This document shows positions 1-6,239 of a stretch of 7,184 nt of DNA, one piece after another (the stretch's first letter is position 1; the number at the start of each line of letters is the position of its first letter). Source of the DNA: Phycisphaeraceae bacterium (GTDB lineage: Bacteria > Planctomycetota > Phycisphaerae > Phycisphaerales > UBA1924). The translations under genes were made by a program, and so were the position numbers. The stretch covers positions 1-7,184 of the forward strand of contig WUAK01000146.1 in NCBI GenBank assembly GCA_009827205.1, in the 5' to 3' direction. The notes under the pieces are model-generated. The model made no database searches, had not been told where the DNA came from, and worked only from the letters and a program-made list of their open reading frames with translations.

Positions 1-189
1 CAGCGGGTCGGGGGGTGTATCTTCCGTGGCGGCGGGGCTCGCACTGAGGCAACACCCCGCCAGGGCGACGGGCCGCGCGAGCGGCTCAGGGCAGCCACGA
101 CGACGCGTGGGACTGGCCCGGCGCAAGGGAGTAGCCGGTGCTTGGTCCAGCAAGAACGCGTCCCCCCCGGGGCTCCATAACGTGATTGT
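1..189. other. Unassigned GC-rich leader upstream of the secretin gene
   Basis: No gene can be assigned here. Two forward frames are open from the window edge (one to a TAA at 178-180, one to a TGA at 191-193), but neither peptide shows a recognisable family, and open frames are expected by chance at this base composition. A 3' end of an upstream gene cannot be excluded. Several inverted repeats are visible: GGCGGGG 31-37 with CCCCGCC 55-61; a 7-pair stem 70-76 with 81-87 (one G-T pair) closed by the GNRA-type loop GCGA at 77-80; CCACG 95-99 with CGTGG 106-110; and CCGGC 118-122 with GCCGG 134-138 nested in CTGG 113-116 with CCAG 147-150. Together they could form a structured untranslated RNA leader, but no known riboswitch or RNA gene core was recognised. 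No clear promoter was found. Confidence 0.35.
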
Positions 190-200
190 GTGAAGCGGTC

Positions 201-222
201 GCCGACTCTGCGCGGAGTCGGC
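201..222 (+). promoter_or_regulatory. Perfect 8-bp hairpin directly before the secretin ribosome-binding site
   Basis: GCCGACTC at 201-208 is perfectly complementary to GAGTCGGC at 215-222, around a 6-base loop (209-214). The hairpin ends one base before the start of an AGGAG at 223-227, and a second GGAG lies at 234-237 just ahead of the ATG codons at 241 and 244. As an RNA element next to the ribosome-binding site it could protect the 5' end or tune translation of the secretin mRNA. That role is inference; the inverted repeat itself is seen directly. Confidence 0.45.
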
Positions 223-240
223 AGGAGCGATCTGGAGATC

Positions 241-3200
241 ATGATGACCATCAGGCAGTACGGTTCGTCTCGTTTGTTTGGACGCTCGGCAGCAGCTCTT
301 GCAGCCTCTGCTGGGCTCTGTGTTGGCATGGCCAACGCGGAGAAGTTCGTCACACCCGAGACAGAACCAGTCGTGTCAGCAGCCACCAGCGACTTTGACA
401 AAGCACGGGCGCTGCTCAACCGAGGCCGAATCATCGAGGCTCAGCACCTGCTGAGCAGCCACGTCAACAGCGAATCGCTGACCGCCGACGAGTACGAGCG
501 GCTCGATGACCTGCTCGGGATGCTCGACCGCCGCATCCGCAGTGCCGACCCCATCGAGCTGAGCCTTCAGAAAGCCGAACACGCGCTCGCCGAAGGCGAC
601 ATCGCGCTGATGAAGCGCCACATCGAGCCGATCACGCGCGGCACGGATGCGAGCCGGTCACAGCGTGAAGTTGCGATCGAGCTTGCAGCCAAGGGCGACC
701 AGGTCACCAGCGACGTCACCTCGATCGCGGGCGATTTCATCGCACAGGCGCACACGGACTACGTCGAGGGACGATTCAGCAGAGCAAAGAGCACGCTTGC
801 GGTCCTGACCCGCGCTGGCGTTGAGCTGACCCCCGAAGCCGACGCGATCCGCACGCAGATCTTCAACATCGAGCTCGAGCGGGGCCGCCCGTTCGTGCTG
901 GTCGAGGCAGCTGGCCTGTTCGAGCCTGGCGTACTGACCAGGATCGCCGACGCCGACAACGCCGAAACGAAAGCAACACTGCTCGACCTGTTCTCGGATG
1001 CCGACCTCGAAGACGATCAGCCCGGCGTCATCCGCCGTGACGATGATGAAACTGATGACGACGTCCCTCCGCTGGACGCTCCGATTGATCTCACCGATGA
1101 CGGCGAAGCTCAGCCCGAGGGCGAGGGCGGCGACCAGCCCCTTCCCGACGACATCATCGCCCGCACACTCGAGACCGATGCCAGGGCCAAGCTCGCCGAG
1201 GCCGATCAGGCGTTCGCCGAGGCCCGCTTCGGGACCGCCGTCTCGCTTTACAACGAGCTGCTATCGAGCAGCCGCCAGTACTTCACCCAGCCCGAGATCG
1301 AACAGATGCAGCGCAATCTTGACGATGCGCAGATCTCGATGAACGCTGCCGGTGCCGGCCTGGACATTGACGACTTCTTCGATCAGCAGAACGCGGCTCG
1401 AACCGAGCTGCGTCGCGAGTTCGACAACCTGATGAACCAGTCGGAGCAGCGCCTCCGCTCGGCGGATATCGCTGGTGCCCGAGAGCGCGTCAGCTCGGCC
1501 CGCCTCGTGCTCAACGGCGGCCGCGATCTGCTCTCTGATGGCGAATACAACGAACGACTCGATCGCATCGACACACAGCTCACAACGATCGAGAACGAAG
1601 ATATTCAGATTCGCATCCGCCAAGCCCAGGAGCGTGAGCGTCAGATCCGCGAAGCGGCTGATCAGACAAGACAGCAGGCTCAGACGGAGCGTGAGAGCAA
1701 AATCAACGAGCAGCTCGACCGTGTCCGCTCACTGATGACCGAACAGAAGTACGACGAGTGCCTCCAGGTGCTCAACCAGACGCTCTTCCTGGACCCCAAC
1801 AACCCCGCAGCGCTGCTGATGAAGGACATCGTCGGTGACATCCTGATCAGCCGCGACTACGCACGGATCAAGAAAGACCGGGGTCTGGGTTACGCGGGTC
1901 TGAGCGTTGACAACTCCGAGGCTGCGATCCCGATCACGGATCTCATGACGTACCCGGACGACTGGCCCCGGATCAGCCTGAACCGCGGCGAGCCCGTCTC
2001 GGCATCAGAGACCCCCGAGAACCGCCGGGTGCTGGCCTCGCTCGAATCGACCCGTCTGCCCGTCAACTTTGACAACTCGCTGGGCGATGTCGTCAACTTC
2101 CTCGAGTCAGTCACGAGTGAGAACTTCGACGTTGACTGGGCGAGTCTCGAGCTCATCTCGATCGACGAGCAGACGCCTGTTCAGCTCAACCTGAACAACG
2201 TACCAATCAGCACTGTCCTCGACCGGATCATCGACAAGGTCTCCGACCCGCTCAGCCCCGCCGGCTGGGCGGTGCGTGACGGCATCGTGCAGATCGCTTC
2301 CGACGAGGCGCTCCGCAGGAACACTGTTCTCGTGATCTACGACATCCGCGACCTGCTGATCGAGGTGCCCGACTACCAGGACGCGCCGCAGATCGACCTG
2401 CAGAACGTGCTTCAGTCCAACCAGGGCGGCGGCGGCGGCCAGAGTCCCTTCGACGGCGATCAGAACGACGACGACGAAGAACGTGATCGTCAGGACAGGA
2501 TCGACCAGATCACCGACATCATCAGGAGCAACGTCGACTCCATCAACTGGGTCGCAAACGGCGGCGACACGGGCTCCATCCAGGAACTCGCCGGCTCGCT
2601 GATCATCCGCAACACCCCTAAGAACCACCGCGCGATCACGGGCCTGCTCAAGCAGATCCGCGCACAGCGTGCGATGCAGATCAACGTCGAGACGCGCTTC
2701 CTGCTCGTTAACCAGGACTACTTCGAAGAGATCGGGTTCGACCTGGATGTCTACTTCGGTGACGACAACGACATGGTCCAGTTCGCTCGCGCCAACGACC
2801 CGACCGTGCAGGTTGGCGACTTCTTCGAGTTCAACCCGAGCCGAACCTCGCCCGACTCGGGCGCCGGTCTCCAGCGTTCGGTCACCGGTGCTGCCAACGA
2901 CACCGCCGGCGGAGCGAACCCTGTGACGCAGGGTGTCATCAACGCCGACGGCTTCTCGCCGATCGGTGCTGCACAGAACTCGCTTGGCCTCACCGAAACG
3001 CTCGGTGCCAACGCGGGCGACTTTGCGAGCAGCATCCTGACCTCGGCTCCGGCGCTCGGCGTTGCTGGTCAGTTCCTCGATGACATCCAGGTGGACTTCC
3101 TGGTGAAGGCAACGCAGGCAGATCAGCGTTCGGTCCAGCTCACCGCGCCACGCCTGACGTTCACCAACGGCCAGATCGCCAACATCATCGTCGCGACGCA

Positions 3201-3738
3201 GACCGCGTTCGTCAGCCAGCTGACCCCGGTCGTCGCGACAAGCGCTGTCGGCTTCACCCCCACGGTCAGCGTCGTCAGCGAAGGCGTGACGCTTGAGGTT
3301 GAGGGCACTGTCAGCTCCGACCGCAGGTATGTCACGATGAACATCCAAACGGGTGTAAGCCGGATTGACGGCTTTGCTGAGCAGGCGGTCACGGCGGTCG
3401 CCGGTGGTCAGCTCGTCAGCTCCGAGGATGTCCAGTCATTCATCCAGCTGCCGACAACAACCGTGACGCAGATCCAGACCTCGGTGACTGTCCCTGACCA
3501 GGGCACGGTTCTCTTGGGCGGCCAGCGTCTGGTGTCTGAATACGAGGTCGAGACCGGCGTGCCCGTTGTCTCGAAGATCCCGATCCTCAGCCGGTTCTTC
3601 ACCAACCGGATCGAGACCAAGGAAGAGCAGACCCTGCTCGTGCTCGTCAAGCCCACGATCCTGATCCAATCGGAGCAGGAAGAGAAGAATTTCCCAGGCC
3701 TGAGCGACACGCTTGTCAACAGCGGCTTCGGCGGCTGA
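241..3738 (+). CDS. Large secretin-family outer-membrane protein (type II/III secretion or type IV pilus secretin type)
   Basis: Secretins form multimeric gated channels in the outer membrane. The C-terminal part carries the family signature: VPDQGTVLLGGQ from about residue 1084, then the GVPVVSKIPILSRFF pattern and a closing LLVLVKPTIL strand near 1133-1142. Before it, an STN-like domain lies at about 598-687, and a secretin N-domain (LIIRNTPKNH at 787-796) is preceded by a Gly/Asp-rich loop at about 729-750. The N-terminal half has TPR-like helical segments (about 51-95, 171-202, 316-365, 488-530), an acidic linker (about 249-304) and a charged coiled coil (about 450-502). At 1165 aa it is far longer than a typical GspD or PilQ (about 650-750 aa). 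The ATG at 241 (or 244) is preferred over an upstream in-frame GTG at 190 because it has GGAG at 234-237 and directly begins a signal peptide: arginines, a hydrophobic stretch, then ANA|E with cleavage after residue 33. No partner secretion gene is adjacent. The transported substrate is unknown. Confidence 0.9.
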   Translation: MMTIRQYGSSRLFGRSAAALAASAGLCVGMANAEKFVTPETEPVVSAATSDFDKARALLNRGRIIEAQHLLSSHVNSESLTADEYERLDDLLGMLDRRIRSADPIELSLQKAEHALAEGDIALMKRHIEPITRGTDASRSQREVAIELAAKGDQVTSDVTSIAGDFIAQAHTDYVEGRFSRAKSTLAVLTRAGVELTPEADAIRTQIFNIELERGRPFVLVEAAGLFEPGVLTRIADADNAETKATLLDLFSDADLEDDQPGVIRRDDDETDDDVPPLDAPIDLTDDGEAQPEGEGGDQPLPDDIIARTLETDARAKLAEADQAFAEARFGTAVSLYNELLSSSRQYFTQPEIEQMQRNLDDAQISMNAAGAGLDIDDFFDQQNAARTELRREFDNLMNQSEQRLRSADIAGARERVSSARLVLNGGRDLLSDGEYNERLDRIDTQLTTIENEDIQIRIRQAQERERQIREAADQTRQQAQTERESKINEQLDRVRSLMTEQKYDECLQVLNQTLFLDPNNPAALLMKDIVGDILISRDYARIKKDRGLGYAGLSVDNSEAAIPITDLMTYPDDWPRISLNRGEPVSASETPENRRVLASLESTRLPVNFDNSLGDVVNFLESVTSENFDVDWASLELISIDEQTPVQLNLNNVPISTVLDRIIDKVSDPLSPAGWAVRDGIVQIASDEALRRNTVLVIYDIRDLLIEVPDYQDAPQIDLQNVLQSNQGGGGGQSPFDGDQNDDDEERDRQDRIDQITDIIRSNVDSINWVANGGDTGSIQELAGSLIIRNTPKNHRAITGLLKQIRAQRAMQINVETRFLLVNQDYFEEIGFDLDVYFGDDNDMVQFARANDPTVQVGDFFEFNPSRTSPDSGAGLQRSVTGAANDTAGGANPVTQGVINADGFSPIGAAQNSLGLTETLGANAGDFASSILTSAPALGVAGQFLDDIQVDFLVKATQADQRSVQLTAPRLTFTNGQIANIIVATQTAFVSQLTPVVATSAVGFTPTVSVVSEGVTLEVEGTVSSDRRYVTMNIQTGVSRIDGFAEQAVTAVAGGQLVSSEDVQSFIQLPTTTVTQIQTSVTVPDQGTVLLGGQRLVSEYEVETGVPVVSKIPILSRFFTNRIETKEEQTLLVLVKPTILIQSEQEEKNFPGLSDTLVNSGFGG

Positions 3739-3783
3739 TAAGGCTGAACTGAGGAACGGGACAACCGATCACAAACACCACGA

Positions 3784-3821
3784 CGGTCCGCTGGCCATTC
3801 GGTCGGCGGACCGCTTTGTTT
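3784..3821 (+). terminator. Intrinsic terminator after the secretin gene
   Basis: The segment 3784-3796 (CGGTCCGCTGGCC) pairs with 3801-3813 (GGTCGGCGGACCG) in a 13-pair stem with two G-T wobbles and the 4-base loop ATTC. A T-rich tail, CTTTGTTT, follows at 3814-3821. It starts 45 bases after the secretin stop codon and ends before the -10-like element of the next gene, so it separates the secretin unit from the STAS/kinase pair. Confidence 0.85.
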
Positions 3822-3844
3822 CTCCTGTGCCGGCGGTGCTTTTC

Positions 3845-3861
3845 GGGCTAGACTCATGCCC
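3845..3861 (+). promoter_or_regulatory. Candidate -10 promoter element for the STAS/kinase pair
   Basis: TAGACT at 3849-3854 resembles a housekeeping -10 box and sits just after the terminator and about 70 bases before the STAS start codon. It is flanked by GGGC (3845-3848) and GCCC (3858-3861), an arrangement repeated almost exactly in front of the A-type carrier gene. No good -35 box is found at the usual 16-18 base spacing, so the call rests on the -10 match, the position and the similarity to the second site. Confidence 0.45.
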
Positions 3862-3921
3862 TTGGTACTGGCGGGGACCGCGGGGCGCGGAGGCCGGGCC
3901 TTACGTGAAGGAGATGCCGCG

Positions 3922-4281
3922 ATGGCGAGCGAAGACTCACGCCTACGGGTCAGCGTCGAAGACGGCGTGACACGCGTCGATTTCATCGACCGCAACATTC
4001 TCGATGAGGCCAACATCAAGGCCATCGGAGAGGAACTCAACCAGATCATCGAGTCGGCGAGCCAGCCCAAGCTCGTCATCAGTTTCGCAAACGTGGACCA
4101 CCTGTCGTCCGCGGCGCTTGGCCAGCTCATCTCAGTGAACAGCAAGGTCCGTGAGCACGCAGGACAGCTCCGCCTGGCCGATATTTCACCGCAGATCTAC
4201 GAGGTCTTCGCGATCACGAAGCTCAACAAGCTGTTCGAGATCCACGAGACCGCGTCTGACGCAGCAGGTAGTTTCAGCTGA
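3922..4281 (+). CDS. STAS-domain anti-sigma factor antagonist (SpoIIAA/RsbV type)
   Basis: This 119-aa protein is essentially one STAS domain, the usual size for the family. In partner switching, the unphosphorylated STAS protein binds an anti-sigma kinase and frees its target; phosphorylation on a conserved serine blocks this. The phosphorylation loop is HLSSAALGQL at residues 60-69. Aligned to SpoIIAA (DSSGLG), Ser63 matches the phosphorylated serine, while the preceding Asp is Ser62 here and the Gly is Ala65. The ATG at 3922 is chosen because AAGGAG lies at 3908-3913, 8 bases upstream; an in-frame ATG at 3856 would add 22 residues rich in Gly/Arg/Ala with no family similarity and lacks such a site. 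The downstream gene encodes the matching kinase type, which strongly supports the assignment. The protein should be cytoplasmic, as no signal peptide or membrane segment is seen. The controlled sigma factor or other target is not visible. Confidence 0.9.
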   Translation: MASEDSRLRVSVEDGVTRVDFIDRNILDEANIKAIGEELNQIIESASQPKLVISFANVDHLSSAALGQLISVNSKVREHAGQLRLADISPQIYEVFAITKLNKLFEIHETASDAAGSFS

Positions 4282-4329
4282 TCGGTGCGACTTGAACCGA
4301 GGATGCGCAGCACTTGGTGCCGTGTCATT

Positions 4330-4334
4330 GGAGG
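4330..4334 (+). promoter_or_regulatory. Ribosome-binding site that favours a TTG start for the kinase gene
   Basis: GGAGG at 4330-4334 lies 10 bases before the in-frame TTG at 4345. Neither the in-frame GTG at 4285 nor the ATG at 4303 has a properly spaced Shine-Dalgarno sequence; the only purine run near the ATG, GAGG, directly abuts it. Confidence 0.5.
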
Positions 4335-4344
4335 CCACACATCC

Positions 4345-4788
4345 TTGCCTGATCCGCAAGCCCATCATGCCCAGCCCGAAGGCCGGCTTGAGATCGCCAA
4401 CGATCGCGACGCGATCACGGCTCTCGGTGAGCGTGTGATTCGGGCCGCGGAAGAAGCGGGCTACTCCGAGGCTTCAAGGTTCGCTGTCAGACTCGCGCTC
4501 GAAGAAGCAATCGTCAACGCGTTCAAGCACGGACACAAATCGCTGCCCGAGGACGAGACCGTGCACGTTGAGTTCGAGATCGAGCCCGCCGAGATCCGGA
4601 TCCGAGTGACGGACAAGGGTCCAGGGTTCTCGCCCGAGGACGTGCCTGATCCGACGACTGAAGAGAACCTCTCCAAGACGAGCGGGCGGGGCTTGCTGCT
4701 CATGCGTGCGTACATGACCGACGTCACGCACAATGATTCGGGCAACCAGATCCGGATGACCTACTCAAAGCCCGAAACCGCGTCCTAA
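4345..4788 (+). CDS. Anti-sigma regulatory factor, GHKL ATPase/serine kinase (SpoIIAB/RsbW type)
   Basis: This 147-aa protein has all the signatures of the small HATPase family of anti-sigma kinases. The N box is ALEEAIVNAFKHGH at residues 51-64, with Glu54 and Asn58 matching the catalytic Glu and Mg-binding Asn of SpoIIAB. The G1 box is DKGPGF at 90-95 and the glycine-rich ATP lid ends in SGRGLLLM at 113-120. It would bind ATP, hold a target protein inactive and phosphorylate the STAS protein encoded just upstream. The gap between the two genes is 63 bases with no terminator, so they are probably co-transcribed. The start is uncertain: the TTG at 4345 has GGAGG upstream, while a GTG at 4285 or an ATG at 4303 would add 20 or 14 residues with no recognisable domain. 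The target could be a sigma factor or another regulator; none is encoded nearby. Confidence 0.88.
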   Translation: MPDPQAHHAQPEGRLEIANDRDAITALGERVIRAAEEAGYSEASRFAVRLALEEAIVNAFKHGHKSLPEDETVHVEFEIEPAEIRIRVTDKGPGFSPEDVPDPTTEENLSKTSGRGLLLMRAYMTDVTHNDSGNQIRMTYSKPETAS

Positions 4789-4803
4789 GCGCACCCGCAG
4801 GGA

Positions 4804-4832
4804 TTGTCTGGACCGGGCCTCATGACTAAAAT
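4804..4832 (+). promoter_or_regulatory. Sigma-70-like promoter of iscS
   Basis: TTGTCT at 4804-4809 and TAAAAT at 4827-4832 are separated by 17 bases, the optimal spacing for a housekeeping promoter. Transcription would begin near 4839, giving a leader of about 50 bases to the ATG at 4892. An alternative in-frame GTG at 4850 would lie only about 10 bases from that start point and has no ribosome-binding site, so the promoter also supports the ATG. Confidence 0.6.
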
Positions 4833-4891
4833 AGAAGAGTTCTAAGAAAGTGGATACGGGTGTGCACGCGCCCGTGACGGAGTTGAACGCG

Positions 4892-6133
4892 ATGACCCTG
4901 AAGCTTCCGATGTACATGGACAATGCCGCGACGACACCCTGTGATCCTCGGGTGGTCGAAGCGATGCTGCCCTATTTCACCGAGACGTTCGGCAACCCTG
5001 GCAGCCGCAACCACGCGTTCGGCTGGGCTGCCGAGGAAGCGGTCGACAAAGCCCGCCGCCAGGTGGCCAAACTGATCGGCGCTGACCGGAAGGAGATCAT
5101 CTTCACTTCCGGTTCGACCGAGTCGAACAACATCGCGATCAAGGGCGCCGCGTACATGTACCAGAACGCGCCCGCGGGTTCTGACAAGTGCCGAGGCCAC
5201 ATCATCACGGGCAACATCGAGCACAAAGCCGTCCTCGATCCGTGCAAGCGACTCGAGAAGGAAGGCTTCGAGGTGACATACCTCGAGCCCGGACCCGACG
5301 GTATCTTCACGCGCGAGATGGTCGAGGGCGCGCTCCGCGAGGACACGATCCTCGTCACACTCATGTGGGCGAACAACGAGATCGGCACGATCAACGAGGT
5401 GCCTCAGATCGGTGAGCTCTGCCACGACAAGGGCATCATCTTCCACACCGACGCAACGCAATGGGTTGGGAAGATGCCAACCGACGTGAACACGGACAAC
5501 GTCGATCTGCTGTCTCTGAGTGGACACAAGATGTACGGGCCCAAAGGCGTCGGCGCGCTCTACGTCCGCCGGCGCAGACCACGCGTTCGCCTCGTCCCGC
5601 TGACCGAGGGCGGAGGCCAGGAGCGCGGCTACCGCTCGGGCACACTGAACGTCACGGGAATCGTCGGACTTGGTGCCGCTGCTGAGATCTCACTTCAAGA
5701 GATGGACAGCGAGCGAGAACGCCTGCTCAAGCTTCGTGAGAGACTCGAGGGCGAGATCACAAAGCAACTCGACACGACCCAGGTCAACGGGCACGCCCAG
5801 AAGAGGCTGCCGCACCTGACCAACATCTCCTTTGGTTTCGTCGAGGGCGAGAGCCTGATGATGGCCTGCAAGGACATCGCGATGAGCTCGGGCAGCGCGT
5901 GCACGAGCGCGAGCCTCGAACCCAGCTACGTGCTCAAGGGCCTGGGTGTCGGAGACGACCTGGCGCACAGCTCGCTCCGCCTGAGCCTCGGACGCTGGAC
6001 GACCGAAGAAGAAGTCGAGTACGCGATCGGGAACATCGTCGAAGCGGTCAACAAGCTCCGCCAGCTCAGCCCCCTGTACGACATGCACAAGGAAGGCATC
6101 GATATCACGAAGATCGAGTGGCAGGCGCACTGA
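4892..6133 (+). CDS. iscS: Cysteine desulfurase IscS
   Basis: IscS is a cytoplasmic PLP enzyme that converts L-cysteine to L-alanine and carries the released sulfur as a persulfide to IscU and other acceptors. The 413-aa product is close to E. coli IscS (404 aa) and begins with the typical LPMYMDNAATTP segment. Visible landmarks are SGSTESNN at residues 73-80 (PLP phosphate contact), His111 in EHKAVLDPCK, the PLP lysine Lys213 in SGHKMYGPKG, and the persulfide cysteine Cys337 in SSGSACTSASLEPSYVL, the long mobile loop of group I enzymes. The C-terminus SPLYDMHKEGIDITKIEW follows the E. coli pattern in the region used to bind IscU, which separates it from SufS- and most NifS-type enzymes. The ATG at 4892 is chosen because GGAG lies at 4879-4882 and because it matches family N-termini; the in-frame GTG at 4850 adds 14 non-conserved residues. 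iscU follows after 106 bases without a terminator, so the two are probably one transcript. Confidence 0.96.
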   Translation: MTLKLPMYMDNAATTPCDPRVVEAMLPYFTETFGNPGSRNHAFGWAAEEAVDKARRQVAKLIGADRKEIIFTSGSTESNNIAIKGAAYMYQNAPAGSDKCRGHIITGNIEHKAVLDPCKRLEKEGFEVTYLEPGPDGIFTREMVEGALREDTILVTLMWANNEIGTINEVPQIGELCHDKGIIFHTDATQWVGKMPTDVNTDNVDLLSLSGHKMYGPKGVGALYVRRRRPRVRLVPLTEGGGQERGYRSGTLNVTGIVGLGAAAEISLQEMDSERERLLKLRERLEGEITKQLDTTQVNGHAQKRLPHLTNISFGFVEGESLMMACKDIAMSSGSACTSASLEPSYVLKGLGVGDDLAHSSLRLSLGRWTTEEEVEYAIGNIVEAVNKLRQLSPLYDMHKEGIDITKIEWQAH

Positions 6134-6189
6134 GAATCGGCAAAGTTATCAGGTGTTGATGGACCGGATTCGGTAGCAAAAAGCGAACA

Positions 6190-6209
6190 AACCGTTCTGA
6201 TCACGGGTT
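6190..6209 (+). repeat. Imperfect inverted repeat in the iscS-iscU gap
   Basis: AACCGT at 6190-6195 and ACGGGTT at 6203-6209 are complementary apart from one extra G, around a 7-base spacer that includes TGATCA. It lies 30 bases before the iscU ATG. It could be an operator or a small mRNA hairpin, or chance. No convincing promoter was found between iscS and iscU. Confidence 0.25.
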
Positions 6210-6239
6210 GATACAGATGGTGAAAGTGAGGGCCAGAAC

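Noticed and set aside
70..90. Possible RNase P RNA fragment, because GCGC-AGCGG-TCAGG resembles the P12 region of some rnpB genes
   Set aside because: The invariant downstream segment containing GGTAAGAG is not present, so only a short hairpin is shared.
61..140. Possible cyclic di-GMP (GEMM-I) riboswitch, because of AGGGC, a GNRA-loop stem and a later GTAGC
   Set aside because: The highly conserved AAACC and ACGCAAAGCC core segments are absent, so the likeness is limited to a generic tetraloop hairpin.
125..175. Partial resemblance to a cobalamin riboswitch core (AAGGGA, then GCCGGTG, then TCC)
   Set aside because: The sequence after GGTG cannot form the expected pairing stem, the conserved CCCGC-ACTG segment is missing and there is no proper B12 box downstream.
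316..327. Possible lipoprotein signal (AGLC in the secretin signal peptide)
   Set aside because: The residue before the cysteine is Leu rather than Gly or Ala, so the lipobox is not satisfied; a signal peptidase I site (ANA|E) fits better.
2107..3348. A 413-codon open frame on the minus strand inside the secretin gene
   Set aside because: It is antisense to a clearly coding, domain-bearing frame, its product is rich in Asp, Val, Arg and Leu without any motif, and long antisense frames are expected in GC-rich coding DNA.
3408..4145. A 245-codon minus-strand open frame spanning the secretin end, the terminator and the STAS gene
   Set aside because: It runs across a strong terminator and two real genes on the opposite strand, and its Ser/Arg/Pro-rich product shows no family features.
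4826..5527. A 233-codon minus-strand open frame across the start of iscS
   Set aside because: It is a shadow of iscS; the Val/Asp/Arg/His-rich translation has no recognisable domain.
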